Shown here piece after piece: positions 1-8,568 of a stretch of DNA of 64,000 nucleotides. The DNA lies in the NCBI GenBank assembly GCA_934202005.1, contig CAKPXP010000007.1:1-64000 (forward strand), written 5' to 3'. Each line of letters starts with the position of its first letter. Position 1 is the first letter of the stretch. The notes beneath the pieces are model-generated. The model was not told the origin of the DNA. It did not search any database and saw only the letters and a program-made list of their open reading frames with translations. The DNA is from an uncultured Selenomonas sp. (lineage in GTDB: Bacteria; Bacillota; Negativicutes; Selenomonadales; Selenomonadaceae). Made by a program: the position numbers and the translations under genes.

Positions 1-77
1 TCGAGCGCCGCGAGCAGCTCATCGAGCGCCGCGAGCAGCTCATCGAGCGCCGCGAGCAGCTCATCGAGCGCCGCGAG
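1..77 (-). repeat. 21-bp tandem repeat encoding coiled-coil heptads in jetC
   Basis: A 21-bp unit (TCGAGCGCCGCGAGCAGCTCA on the + strand, less the final base in the last copy) repeats more than three times with almost no divergence. In the jetC frame it encodes ELLAALD repeated exactly, one heptad per unit. The repeats are in frame, so copy-number change would lengthen or shorten the coiled-coil arm without a frameshift. The array may continue beyond the left edge. Confidence 0.85.
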
Positions 78-2531
78 GCGCGCGCCGAGCCACTGGTCGC
101 GCGCCGCCAGGCTCTGCGCGCTTCTCAGCTCGCCCGCCTTGCGGAACATCACGTCGAGCTCCTGCTGGTACTCCTCGAGCTGCCGCTCCGCCGCCTCATA
201 GGCGGCATCCTCCGCCGCGAGCGCATCGTCCGCCCGCAGCTCGCGCAACGCGGCGATGCTTTCGCGCAGCGCGAGCTGGCGCTCCTTTTGCTGCGCATCC
301 TTCTCCTCCACGCGCTGCGCCTGCTGCGTGATGAAAGCCTCCTTGGCCCTGGCCGCCTCATACTGCGTCCGGCACGCCGTCTCCGCAGGAAAGGCGCGGC
401 GCGCCTCGAGGACAGCCGCGCGCGCCGCGGCGATCTTCGCGATCTCCGCCTGCTGGCGCTCCTCCCGCTGGCGCAGCGCCGCCAGCTCCTCCTCCGCCGC
501 AGCGAGCTGGCGGCGGCGCAGGGCCTCGCGCGCCTGCCTGCCGATATAGCGCGCGCCCTCCGCGTGCGGCGCATGGCCCGACACGCAGCCCTGCGCGTAG
601 CCGCCCGCCTCGATATCGATGCAGGTAACACCGCCATCAGCCGCCGGATAGGCGCCGGCTGCCAGGGCGACCTGGATGCCGCCGAGCACTGCGGCGATGC
701 GCTCCTTCGTCACGCCCGCCGCCTCGTCCGGCGTCGGCTCGAGATAATCACAGAGCGACTGGCCCATGAGCACCGGCTCGCCCGCGCGCAGGACCGCGCC
801 GTAGTCCTCCGCCGTGAGCTGCGCGTCCGCCGCGTCATCCGCGAGGATGAGCGCCTGCAGCAGCCCCGCCTCCGTGAGCGCCGACTCCAGGCGCTCGCGC
901 GTCTCCGGCGAGACCTCCTTTTTGAACTCCACCGCCTCGTAAAAGGGCTGGCAGGGGATGCCCGCCGCCCGCAGGCGCGCGCGCGTCGCGCGCACAGCCT
1001 CGTGCTGCTCCGGCTCCGCCTCGCGCGCTTCCTTGAGCTGCGCGATCTCCATTTCCTTCGCCTCACGCGCCTCTCGCGTCTCGATGAGCGCGAGGCGCAC
1101 CTCTGACTCCTGCGCGAGCAGACGCTGCTGCGCCGCCGTCTGCGCCGCCTCGAGCACCTCCGTTACATCCTGCCAGTCGCAGGTCTCATAGAGGTCTGCG
1201 AGCATCCCGAGGAGCTTCGTCTCCTCCTCGACGGGCAGGCGCTCCGCATACGCCTTCTTCCACTCGTAGTACTGCGCGACGAGCGCCTGCCGCGCCTCGC
1301 CGAGCGCGCGCTCCGCCTGCGCCTTTTCCTCCTTGTAGACATCGAGCTGGCGCAGCTCCTCGGAAAACTCCTGCGCGAGACGCGCGAGCTCCTCGCGGCG
1401 CTGTCCGATGTCCGCGAACGCGGCGCGCACGGCGCGAAGATGCGCGCGCCAGGCCTTGAGCCGCTGCCGGAACACCTGCGCGAGCGCGTCGTCTGCTGTC
1501 TCGGCCGTGGCCTCCGCCGCAAGCGCCGCGTGCTCCGGGAACACGCCGTCCGCCGCGAGCTCCCCGAGCGCAGCGAGCGCCGCCGCGGCCTGCGCGCAAA
1601 GCGCCTCGGCCTCCTTCTGCTCCCCGCCGATGGCCTCCAGGCGGCGCTCCGCTGCCTGCAGCCGCTCGCGCTGGCCCAAAAGCAGGCTCGCACGCTTGCC
1701 GAGCACGCTCCGGTTGTACGCCGTATACGCCTGGCAGAGCTGGGAGAACGCCTTTTCCTCCCGGCCCATCTGCTCGAGAGAGAGGCGCGTCTGCTCGATA
1801 TTCGCGAGCGTCTCCGAGAGCGGGCGCAGCTCCTCATCCGTCAGCGCCGGCAGCGACGCGTTGAGGATCTCATAGATCACCGTCGGCTTGAAATCGCGCG
1901 AGAGCTTCGGACTGCGCAGCTGGATGAGGAGGCGCATGAGCTCCTCATACTGGCCGAGCTCGCGGAACCCGTACACGCGCGCGTTCACGAGCGCCATATA
2001 CTCGCTGTGCGAGGACACCACCTGCCCGTCCGCGCCGATCGCGTGCACGAGCTCGCGCCGCGACAGCGGGATCTTCACCGTCTTCCCCGTCTCCGGGTCA
2101 TGGCCGAGATGATAGAGGGAGAAATCCTTCCCCACCCGGCGGCCGTTCTCGAGCACGAACCCCCAGAAATCCACGCGTCCCGTGCCGCGCTTCGCGTGCA
2201 GGCCGATGCCCGTCGTCACATACTGCTCCGTCGCCTCGCGCTTGTACTCGAAAAAGAGATACCCCATGCGCTCGTCCACCTCGGAAATCTCCCTCTCCCC
2301 GAGCAGATAGTCCTCGATGCGCCGCGACTGCGAGCCAAAGCTGTCGAGCCGCCGCGCCTGCGTCACGCCATCGAGGAGCACCGTCACGAGACTCTGCATC
2401 GTGACCGACTTGCCAGAGCCGTTGCTCCCGCGCAGCATGAGGCACCCGCCCGCGAATAGGAACTCCGCCTCGTCATAATACCAATAATTCAGGATTCCCG
2501 CCCGATGCACCTGCCAGCGATTCACGCTCAC
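1..2531 (-). CDS. jetC: Wadjet JetC, SMC-like ATPase (TIGR02680 family), 3' end outside window
   Basis: SMC/MukB-like ATPase of a type II Wadjet system, which forms a DNA-loop-extruding complex with JetA and JetB that recognises small circular DNA for JetD to cleave. The visible 843 codons begin at a GTG whose GTGA overlaps the jetB stop. Residues 4-24 read NRWQVHRAGILNYWYYDEAEF, typical of the family's start, and the Walker A is GSNGSGKS at residues 35-42. The rest is long charged coiled coil, ending at the window edge in three ELLAALD heptads. The frame was read at three places and was open. Family members are about 1300-1400 residues, so roughly 500 residues and the expected jetD lie to the left. 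An alternative GTG start is at 2525. The ABC signature and Walker B are not in view. Confidence 0.85.
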   Translation of the reverse strand, partial: MSVNRWQVHRAGILNYWYYDEAEFLFAGGCLMLRGSNGSGKSVTMQSLVTVLLDGVTQARRLDSFGSQSRRIEDYLLGEREISEVDERMGYLFFEYKREATEQYVTTGIGLHAKRGTGRVDFWGFVLENGRRVGKDFSLYHLGHDPETGKTVKIPLSRRELVHAIGADGQVVSSHSEYMALVNARVYGFRELGQYEELMRLLIQLRSPKLSRDFKPTVIYEILNASLPALTDEELRPLSETLANIEQTRLSLEQMGREEKAFSQLCQAYTAYNRSVLGKRASLLLGQRERLQAAERRLEAIGGEQKEAEALCAQAAAALAALGELAADGVFPEHAALAAEATAETADDALAQVFRQRLKAWRAHLRAVRAAFADIGQRREELARLAQEFSEELRQLDVYKEEKAQAERALGEARQALVAQYYEWKKAYAERLPVEEETKLLGMLADLYETCDWQDVTEVLEAAQTAAQQRLLAQESEVRLALIETREAREAKEMEIAQLKEAREAEPEQHEAVRATRARLRAAGIPCQPFYEAVEFKKEVSPETRERLESALTEAGLLQALILADDAADAQLTAEDYGAVLRAGEPVLMGQSLCDYLEPTPDEAAGVTKERIAAVLGGIQVALAAGAYPAADGGVTCIDIEAGGYAQGCVSGHAPHAEGARYIGRQAREALRRRQLAAAEEELAALRQREERQQAEIAKIAAARAAVLEARRAFPAETACRTQYEAARAKEAFITQQAQRVEEKDAQQKERQLALRESIAALRELRADDALAAEDAAYEAAERQLEEYQQELDVMFRKAGELRSAQSLAARDQWLGARLAALDELLAALDELLAALDELLAAL

Positions 2532-3670
2532 GATGCTTCCCCCTTTTCCTCATACCCACCCGCCAGCCGCCAGAGCGCCGGCAGCAGGCGATAAAGACCA
2601 TCCTCGCGCTCCTCGGCCATGCCCCAGTTGACGAGCTCCGGCAGCAGCGCGGAGAAAAGCGCCTCCGGCGCCATCTCGCGGTACTCCTTCGTCCAGTTCT
2701 CACCGTGCGCCTCCCGCAGCCGCGTGAGCAGCGCCACGAGCTCCGTGCGCGTCGCGTCGCGGTGCGCCGCCGCATCTCCCCGCGCGCGCCAGGCAGCCGC
2801 GAACTGCAGCATGATGTCGTGCAGGCCGCGGCGCGCCGACGGATAGAGCTCGGCGAACAGCGACGGCGGCTCCTCGCACACGAGCATCGCCGCGTCGTCG
2901 TAGAGCTCCAGCGAAAGGCCGAACCACTGCTGGCATTTCGCATCGATCTCACGATGCTGATGCCGCAGATAGGAAAACTCCTCCTCCGTCGCCGCCGTGC
3001 GGTAAAACACCGGCGCGAGCAGCAACTGGCGATAGACGCGCCGCCGCACATCGAGCCCCTCCTCGCCCGTCTCCCCGAGCAGCATCACATCGTGATACGA
3101 GCGGAGATTCCGCGCGAAGAGCCGCAGGAAATACCGTGAGAGCACCGTCACCTCATAGAGCGCCTCTCCCGCGGGCGCGCCGCCGGAAAGCCCCGCCGAG
3201 AGGAACCCCTCGCTCTCATCATCCACCACGCGGATGAGCCGCTCCGCCTCGAGATACTTCATCACGCGGATGAGCGCGCGCCGCCAGGCATACGACTCCC
3301 ACGAGATCGCGAGCGGCGCGTCCGCGGGATAGAGCCCCGGCAGCACCTCGAGCAGACGGCTCAGCAGGAACTGCCCGTCGACATCCTGCTCCTCGAGGAA
3401 CGCGAGCGTACACGCGAGCAGCGCGTAGTCCTCCGGCCCCTGCAGCGCCTCGATGCCGAGATACGCCGCTCCCGCCGCCGGCACCTTCTCCAGCTTGTAG
3501 AACCGCATATTCATGAGCAGCGTCCAGCCAAGCTTCTCGCGGAAAAACTCCCGCAGCGCCCGCTCGTGGCGGCGCACCAGGAAAAAGCCCTCCGGATCCT
3601 CCTCCCGCAGGACAAAACGATCGCGCAGCAAAAGCTGCGCCGCCATAGCAAGCTCATCATCTACCGCCAT
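2528..3670 (-). CDS. jetB: Wadjet JetB (DUF2398/TIGR02678 family)
   Basis: Winged-helix kleisin-partner (KITE-like) subunit of a type II Wadjet complex, about 380 residues, close to family length. The start is the ATG at 3670 (MAVDDELAMAAQ), preceded by GGGAGG; it lies inside the 3' end of jetA, so translation is coupled. The N-terminal half has the family pattern of a charged helix followed by a conserved block in which LVRRHERALREFF and LLMNMRFYKLEKVPA are recognisable. The stop overlaps the jetC GTG. The family call is from remembered sequence pattern plus gene order (DUF2397, DUF2398, SMC). Confidence 0.8.
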   Translation of the reverse strand: MAVDDELAMAAQLLLRDRFVLREEDPEGFFLVRRHERALREFFREKLGWTLLMNMRFYKLEKVPAAGAAYLGIEALQGPEDYALLACTLAFLEEQDVDGQFLLSRLLEVLPGLYPADAPLAISWESYAWRRALIRVMKYLEAERLIRVVDDESEGFLSAGLSGGAPAGEALYEVTVLSRYFLRLFARNLRSYHDVMLLGETGEEGLDVRRRVYRQLLLAPVFYRTAATEEEFSYLRHQHREIDAKCQQWFGLSLELYDDAAMLVCEEPPSLFAELYPSARRGLHDIMLQFAAAWRARGDAAAHRDATRTELVALLTRLREAHGENWTKEYREMAPEALFSALLPELVNWGMAEEREDGLYRLLPALWRLAGGYEEKGEAS

Positions 3671-4853
3671 CGCCCAGTCCTCCCGTCTCTCCGGCATCCT
3701 CCATCACGAGGCGCAGCGCCGGCATCCAGAGATCTCCATCCTCCGAGCGCACGCAGACACGCGCCGACGGAGAATCGAGGACGAGGCGCATGCGCGCCCC
3801 GTTCTCGAGCGCCACCGCCTTGCCCTTCTGCGGCAGGCAGCGGTCCACCCACGAGAGCAGCGCGCGGCGCACCTCCGTGCGCAGCACCGGCAGATGGGCG
3901 AAATCGATCTCCCCATCCACCACGAGCGATGCGAGCATCTCCCTGAGCTCCGCCTGACGCTTTGTATACGCCGCGAGCGCCGCCGCCTTCTCCTCGCTGC
4001 GGTCGCGCACCGCCGACACATGGCGGCGACTCGCCGCGCCCCGCCGCCGCGCCGTCAGCGGAACCACCATCGGCGGCTCCGCCTCGATATGCCCGTGAAT
4101 ATCCTCAGACGCCCGCGGCGTCACCTGGAAATGGCGCGAGCGCGATGCGCCGAACACGACAGACGCCAGCGCGTCCGCCTCCCGTTTCCCCTCGCAGGCG
4201 AGGAACATCCCCGCGAGATCGAGATACTCCGCCTTGCGGCTCCGGAGCGTCTGCCGCTCCTGCGCGATGCGCTGCGCGAACCGCGTGATGCGCCGGATCG
4301 TCTCGATCGTCTCATCCCCGAGCACCGAGAGCTCGCTCGCGTGATACTCCGTGCCGAGGAACCACTCGCGCAGCACCTGCCACCGCTCCCGCACCTCCGC
4401 GAGATACGCCTCGCGGCTCGCGCTCTCATCGAGTGCGTGGATGATATGCCACCTGTCCGCCAGCCGGCCGAACACCGCCTGCAGCGTCTCGTCCTCCGCC
4501 TGTTCCAGCAGCGCGCTCACCTGCTGCGCCGCCCGCTGCAGCCCGAGCACGAACGAGCGCAGATACTGCGTGAACATATCCTTATACGCGAGGAACGCAC
4601 TCGTCTGCATCCGCTCCTCCACCTTCGCGCTCCGCAGATGCGCGAGATAGTCCGACGCATTCTCCACGAGCGTGCGGAAATAATGCAGGAGATCCTCCCA
4701 CGTCTGCAAGAGCTGCTCATCCGACTGCCCCGCAGCGTCGAGCAGCAGCGACGAAAGATGAGAGAGCAGCCGATCGAACTGCGTCGTCTCCAGCGAGCCG
4801 CCGAACGAATCCCCCAGCCCTCTGAGCCGCTCCACCATGCGCTCGATCTCCAC
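3657..4853 (-). CDS. jetA: Wadjet JetA (DUF2397/TIGR02677 family), 5' end disrupted
   Basis: Kleisin-like subunit of the type II Wadjet complex. The open frame has the family blocks VEIERMVERLRGLGDSFGGS and FDRLLSHLSSLL and the C-terminal portion, but lacks roughly the first 100 residues. The only usable start is a GTG at 4853 in the middle of conserved sequence. Upstream codons 4854-4946 still encode family-like sequence (AQQEVARAHNIAEFKRKRFR, then YQCTPYT) with no start codon, and are closed by an in-frame TGA at 4947-4949. Another frame continues upstream (PEGWKSRIDEDV). This suggests a frameshift or small deletion near 4935-4950, so the gene is probably inactive unless this is a sequencing error. 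Confidence 0.7.
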   Translation of the reverse strand: MEIERMVERLRGLGDSFGGSLETTQFDRLLSHLSSLLLDAAGQSDEQLLQTWEDLLHYFRTLVENASDYLAHLRSAKVEERMQTSAFLAYKDMFTQYLRSFVLGLQRAAQQVSALLEQAEDETLQAVFGRLADRWHIIHALDESASREAYLAEVRERWQVLREWFLGTEYHASELSVLGDETIETIRRITRFAQRIAQERQTLRSRKAEYLDLAGMFLACEGKREADALASVVFGASRSRHFQVTPRASEDIHGHIEAEPPMVVPLTARRRGAASRRHVSAVRDRSEEKAAALAAYTKRQAELREMLASLVVDGEIDFAHLPVLRTEVRRALLSWVDRCLPQKGKAVALENGARMRLVLDSPSARVCVRSEDGDLWMPALRLVMEDAGETGGLGDGGR

Positions 4854-5029
4854 CGTATACGGCGTGCACTGATAGCGGAACCGCTTGCGCTTGAACTCCG
4901 CGATATTGTGCGCCCGCGCGACCTCCTGCTGCGCCGCCGCACATCCTCATCGATCCTGGACTTCCAGCCCTCAGGCAGCGGCGTCGAACAGCTGCGCACG
5001 TGGTGGATGGCCTCCCGCCTTTGCCACGT

Positions 5030-5074
5030 AAAATCAGCTCGAGACCTATATATATAAGGACTCGAGCTGATTTT
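5030..5074. repeat. Perfect 14-bp inverted repeat (palindrome) upstream of jetA
   Basis: Arms AAAATCAGCTCGAG (5030-5043) and CTCGAGCTGATTTT (5061-5074) are perfectly complementary and flank a 17-nt AT-rich centre that is itself nearly palindromic (CCTATATATATAAGG). It could form a cruciform or an RNA hairpin. It sits between the broken jetA 5' end and the repeat element at 5081, and may be part of an insertion scar. No other copy was noticed in the window. Confidence 0.8.
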
Positions 5075-5080
5075 CCCTGA

Positions 5081-5239
5081 GGAACCACTGATTAATTCGG
5101 CACTCCGTCTTCACGCGTCTGCACTGTCCTCTCGTCGCCCTGCCATCCTCAGCGTAGCTTCGGCTACGCCTGCGGTTTGTCTCCGAAGAGTACAGTGCAT
5201 CCACGTAAATCCGGAGCACCTCATTTAATCAGCGGTTCT
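5081..5239 (+). repeat. Dispersed element B, copy 1 (159 bp, MITE-like)
   Basis: The ends GGAACCACTGATTAA and TTAATCAGCGGTTC form an imperfect terminal inverted repeat. An inverted full-length copy of the same length is at 34786-34944, sharing CGGCACTCCGTCTTCACGCG and ATCCACGTAAATCCGGAGCA. An internal hairpin (GCGTAG CTTCGG CTACGC) is present. No coding frame is supported. It fills the gap between the csm6 stop and jetA. Confidence 0.75.
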
Positions 5240-5264
5240 CTAAATTTGATCTTCCACCATCCGC

Positions 5265-6587
5265 CTACCGCATCTCCTTCACCAACGCGCGGTTCAGGTC
5301 ATCGTAGATGCCGCGCAGATTGCGGATGCGCGGGCCGCAGAGGAGGAGCAGCATCTGCCAGAAATGGTTGAGCAGCGCGGCAGGCTCCATGCCGACGGCC
5401 TCGACGAACGATGTCCGCGTCACATTCACCATCTCATGCGCCGCGGAGTTCCGTAGCTCGCGCGCGCAAGCCACCTGCTCGACCTCCGCCATCACCTGTG
5501 CATGCAGCGCGGCGTCTCGGACCGTAGACTTGCCCTTGAGATACCCCCCGTGATAATAAAGCAACAGGAAAGACAGGTCTCCCTCCCGGTACTCCGGCCA
5601 AAATTCCTGGTCGAGATACGCGAGGAACCCGGCGTCCGCCGCCGCAAGCGCTGCCCGCGTCAGGCGATAGCCCTGTTTCTTCCGCTCACAAAGCGACCGC
5701 AGCTGCGACTTGAGATTTTTCCGCTCATACGCGAGCAGATAGCTGTAAAGGAACGGGATCACGCGCACCATCATATTGGAGAGCCGCCCGCAGCGCTCGT
5801 CCATCTGCATGAGCAGAAAATACTCCAAAAGCTCGCCCGCCGCGCCCTCGACAGGAAAGAGCTCCTTGCCATCGTACCGGCTGAGCGCCTTCTTGGCCTT
5901 CTCTGCCTGCAGGGCGCTCCGCGCCGCCGCGTGCTCGAGCAGCTGCCTTGCCGCGCGCGGCAGCTCCGGGCAGCTGCGCGCGAGGCGCAGCGCCGCCGGA
6001 TATTCATACGTCTCGGCCAGCGAGAGGATGCGGCTCCGCTCCGCATAGTAGCGGAACACGCGCAGCGCCGGCTCATGGCAGCGGTTCACCGCATCCGGCT
6101 CCTCGTCGAAATTATTCTCGAGCAGCGCCTCGACATCCTCATCATCCTGCGCGGCGAACGCGCTGCGGTTCGAGCCGCGCACCGGCGTATCCACCTGCAC
6201 ACCGACGCAATTCGGGAAATCCACCGAGAGCAGCGCCATGACTGTCTTCATCTGCGGCGTCCCCGAGCTCAGGTTCAGCAGGATCTGCGCCGCCGGATGC
6301 GCGTCCGCCAGCGCGCCCACCGCCTCCGGCAATACCCCCTGGAACGCGTCGAACTGCTGCGGGCTCTCGATGCCGGAGAAGATCTCGCGCACCTCGCACT
6401 GCGGCGCCAGGCGCTTGAGCGCGCGCGTATAGCGATGATCGCGTCGCTCCTTCCGCTCCATCTCCGCCGTATAAAAAAGCACGACCTGCGTCGGCTGATA
6501 ATGGCGCACGATGTGCAGGCAGGCCCCGTCATAGCAATTCCTCACGGGATCCGAGTCCCCCAGCGGCGAAAACAGGATGCGCTCCAA
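5265..6587 (-). CDS. csm6: Csm6, CARF-HEPN ancillary ribonuclease of type III-A CRISPR
   Basis: Cyclic-oligoadenylate-activated RNase that degrades RNA non-specifically after Cas10 signals target recognition. The N-terminus ILFSPLGDSDPVRN and the later block LLNLSSGTPQMKT are typical of the CARF (ligand-binding) domain; near the C-terminus RNSAAH supplies the R-x4-H catalytic motif of HEPN nucleases. It is about 440 residues, the usual size. The TTG at 6587 is preferred because AAGGAG lies 8 nt upstream; a GTG at 6596 overlaps the cas6 stop (GTGA) but has no room for a ribosome-binding site. Last gene of the csm operon. Confidence 0.88.
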   Translation of the reverse strand: MERILFSPLGDSDPVRNCYDGACLHIVRHYQPTQVVLFYTAEMERKERRDHRYTRALKRLAPQCEVREIFSGIESPQQFDAFQGVLPEAVGALADAHPAAQILLNLSSGTPQMKTVMALLSVDFPNCVGVQVDTPVRGSNRSAFAAQDDEDVEALLENNFDEEPDAVNRCHEPALRVFRYYAERSRILSLAETYEYPAALRLARSCPELPRAARQLLEHAAARSALQAEKAKKALSRYDGKELFPVEGAAGELLEYFLLMQMDERCGRLSNMMVRVIPFLYSYLLAYERKNLKSQLRSLCERKKQGYRLTRAALAAADAGFLAYLDQEFWPEYREGDLSFLLLYYHGGYLKGKSTVRDAALHAQVMAEVEQVACARELRNSAAHEMVNVTRTSFVEAVGMEPAALLNHFWQMLLLLCGPRIRNLRGIYDDLNRALVKEMR

Positions 6588-6592
6588 GGCGC

Positions 6593-7345
6593 TCACTCCT
6601 TCCAGAAAACATCCACGGCGCCCATACCGAGTGCCGTCTTGATGCCGACGCCCGCGAACGGCGCAAAGGAAAACAACAGGCGGAAGATACGGCGCACCAT
6701 ATCATTTCCGGCAAAATAAAAGCGCAGCTGCCCCCGGAAACCATAAATCGTATGGTGCTCCAGCGAGAATGGCGCCGACTGCAGCCGATAGGACGAAATG
6801 CGGCAGGCAGGCGCGAGCCGCTCGGCGAGATCCGGCTCATCGAGCCGCACCCGCTCGGAAAAGCTGCGCCATCTCGAAAGCAAACTCTGCAATATGAGCT
6901 GCGCATCAGGAAACATCTGATACGCACCGTCCCGCTTGAAGCTCGTCGGCGTCAGAAACGCCCAATCGGCCGTCCGCAGGACCTCATCCGTCTCGAACGC
7001 CGCGTCCGCGAGCGCCTCCTCCGTCGCCTCCTGCAGCAGGCGCGGCTCGCCGAGCGCGACGGAGAAGCCCTTCTGCCGCAGCTCGATTGCTGCAAGCTCC
7101 GAAAATACATACCAGAGCAGGCAAAAAAGCCCCTCGTCCAATACGCCGAACCGCCAGACCGCGCCCCGCTCCCGCGTGAACAAGATGCTCTGATGATAGG
7201 GCCGCAGCTCCTCCGTATGGAGATGCGCCGCCACCTCCTCCGGCAGCTGCTCCATCAGCGCGCCATGAAAGACCGAGCCCATGGAGGAAACGGCACGCAC
7301 CCCCTCCGGAAAGCCCAGCGGCACCTCGAACAAATAAAGATTCAT
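6593..7345 (-). CDS. cas6: Cas6, CRISPR pre-crRNA endoribonuclease
   Basis: Cleaves the repeat RNA to release crRNAs for the Csm complex. It is 250 residues, starting at the ATG whose ATGA overlaps the csm5 stop. The C-terminal stretch GFRGQLRFYFAGNDMVRRIF, followed by APFAGVGIKTALGMGAV, carries the glycine-rich loop of Cas6 ferredoxin-like folds. The in-frame upstream extension reads as arginine/alanine-rich shadow of csm5 and was excluded. With the repeat hairpin (UCCCC/GGGGA) it should leave an 8-nt crRNA 5' tag, ACGGAAAC if transcription is from the minus strand. Confidence 0.85.
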   Translation of the reverse strand: MNLYLFEVPLGFPEGVRAVSSMGSVFHGALMEQLPEEVAAHLHTEELRPYHQSILFTRERGAVWRFGVLDEGLFCLLWYVFSELAAIELRQKGFSVALGEPRLLQEATEEALADAAFETDEVLRTADWAFLTPTSFKRDGAYQMFPDAQLILQSLLSRWRSFSERVRLDEPDLAERLAPACRISSYRLQSAPFSLEHHTIYGFRGQLRFYFAGNDMVRRIFRLLFSFAPFAGVGIKTALGMGAVDVFWKE

Positions 7346-8568
7346 CGCGGACACTCCTCGAACCGGCAGAGCCCCAGCAGCCACTCCTCCTGCGCCGTAG
7401 CCGCGAGCTTCAGCGTCCGCGGCGAAAGCGCGCCGTCGAGCCTCACATGATGATGCGTCGGACGCCATTTGCCCTCTTTACGGTCAAACCGGCCAAATTT
7501 CTCATCCAGAAAATGCGCCGTGAACTCCCGCGCCTGCCGCGCATCCGGAGCGAGCGCATAGACGAGCGTCTTCGAGAGGAAGCCCGTCCCGCCGCCCAGG
7601 AAGCAGTCCGCCTCGCGTGCCTCCTCGAACTGCGGGCGGTACTTCGGGAACTCCTCCTCGAGAAGTGCGAGCGTCTGCGCCGTGTACGCCCGCAGCCCCT
7701 GGAAAATATCCTCGAACGACGTGATGCCGATCGTGCGCAGCATGGAAAAATCCGCCGTCAGCGTGAAATGCAGCCTGCGTCCTGGCGGGATGCACTCACG
7801 GAAAAGCGGCAACTCCTTATACGTCTGCCCCTGCTTGTTCGGCTTCGTCGTCGCATCGCACTTTTGCAACAGCAGCGTCTCCGCCTCGCGCTTCGCGACT
7901 GCGGCATCTGAGACGCGCAGGCCGCGCAGCGCGCTGTTCACCATCTCGCGCGGTTTTTCTGCCACCCGCAGCGTATGCAGCGCTTGCGTCTCCAGACTCT
8001 TGATTGCTCTCTGCCAAGCCTTTTCTTTATCACGCAGCTTATCTCTCGATGCTGCCTCCCTCAAGATTTCCTGCCAAAAGCCGCGGAACCGCTCCGGCTC
8101 CTGCTGGATCATCCGGTAGAGGATGCCCGTCCGCAGCGCGCCCTTGATGGTGCTGCCGGGCACATACGGCCGCCCGTCAGACAGCGCCATCTGCAAATGC
8201 ACATCATTGAGCGAGCCCTTCTTCGAGATCACGCAGCGCTCCGCCCGCGTCCGGCGTACAGCCAGCGCCTCCATCTCCCGCGGCTGGACGCCCTGCGCGC
8301 GCAGCCAGTCCCAGAGATTCTTCCCGCGGAACGGCTCCCGCCGCTGCCCGAGCTGACGGCTGCTCTCCTCGATATAGGCGAGGAACGGCTCCATGAGCTG
8401 CCGCTTGTCGAGGAATGCGACCCATCGCGTCTCATTGAGGAAATACGCCATGCTGTGCGCCTTGTCATAGAGATACTCATTCGCCCGCCGGATCTCTCCG
8501 GAACCGACATGCACCGGCGCCACCGTCACGAGATCATACGCTCGGCAAACCATCTCGCCTGACCTCAT
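7342..8568 (-). CDS. csm5: Csm5, type III-A effector subunit (RAMP)
   Basis: RAMP protein capping the 3' end of the crRNA in the Csm complex. The start is the ATG at 8568 (MRSGEMVCRAYDLVTVAPVH), which overlaps the csm4 stop as ATGA; a longer upstream frame is csm4 shadow. Visible motifs are PVHVGSGE near the N-terminus, PYVPGSTIKGALRT (typical RAMP glycine/lysine motif) and FLGGGTGFLSKT in the C-terminal half. It has 408 residues, in the family range. It lies between csm4 and cas6 as in other type III-A operons. Confidence 0.88.
   Translation of the reverse strand: MRSGEMVCRAYDLVTVAPVHVGSGEIRRANEYLYDKAHSMAYFLNETRWVAFLDKRQLMEPFLAYIEESSRQLGQRREPFRGKNLWDWLRAQGVQPREMEALAVRRTRAERCVISKKGSLNDVHLQMALSDGRPYVPGSTIKGALRTGILYRMIQQEPERFRGFWQEILREAASRDKLRDKEKAWQRAIKSLETQALHTLRVAEKPREMVNSALRGLRVSDAAVAKREAETLLLQKCDATTKPNKQGQTYKELPLFRECIPPGRRLHFTLTADFSMLRTIGITSFEDIFQGLRAYTAQTLALLEEEFPKYRPQFEEAREADCFLGGGTGFLSKTLVYALAPDARQAREFTAHFLDEKFGRFDRKEGKWRPTHHHVRLDGALSPRTLKLAATAQEEWLLGLCRFEECPR

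Noticed and set aside
149..2460. Arginine-rich ORFs on both strands inside jetC
   Set aside because: The jetC frame has Walker A and coiled-coil heptads; the others are frame shadows.
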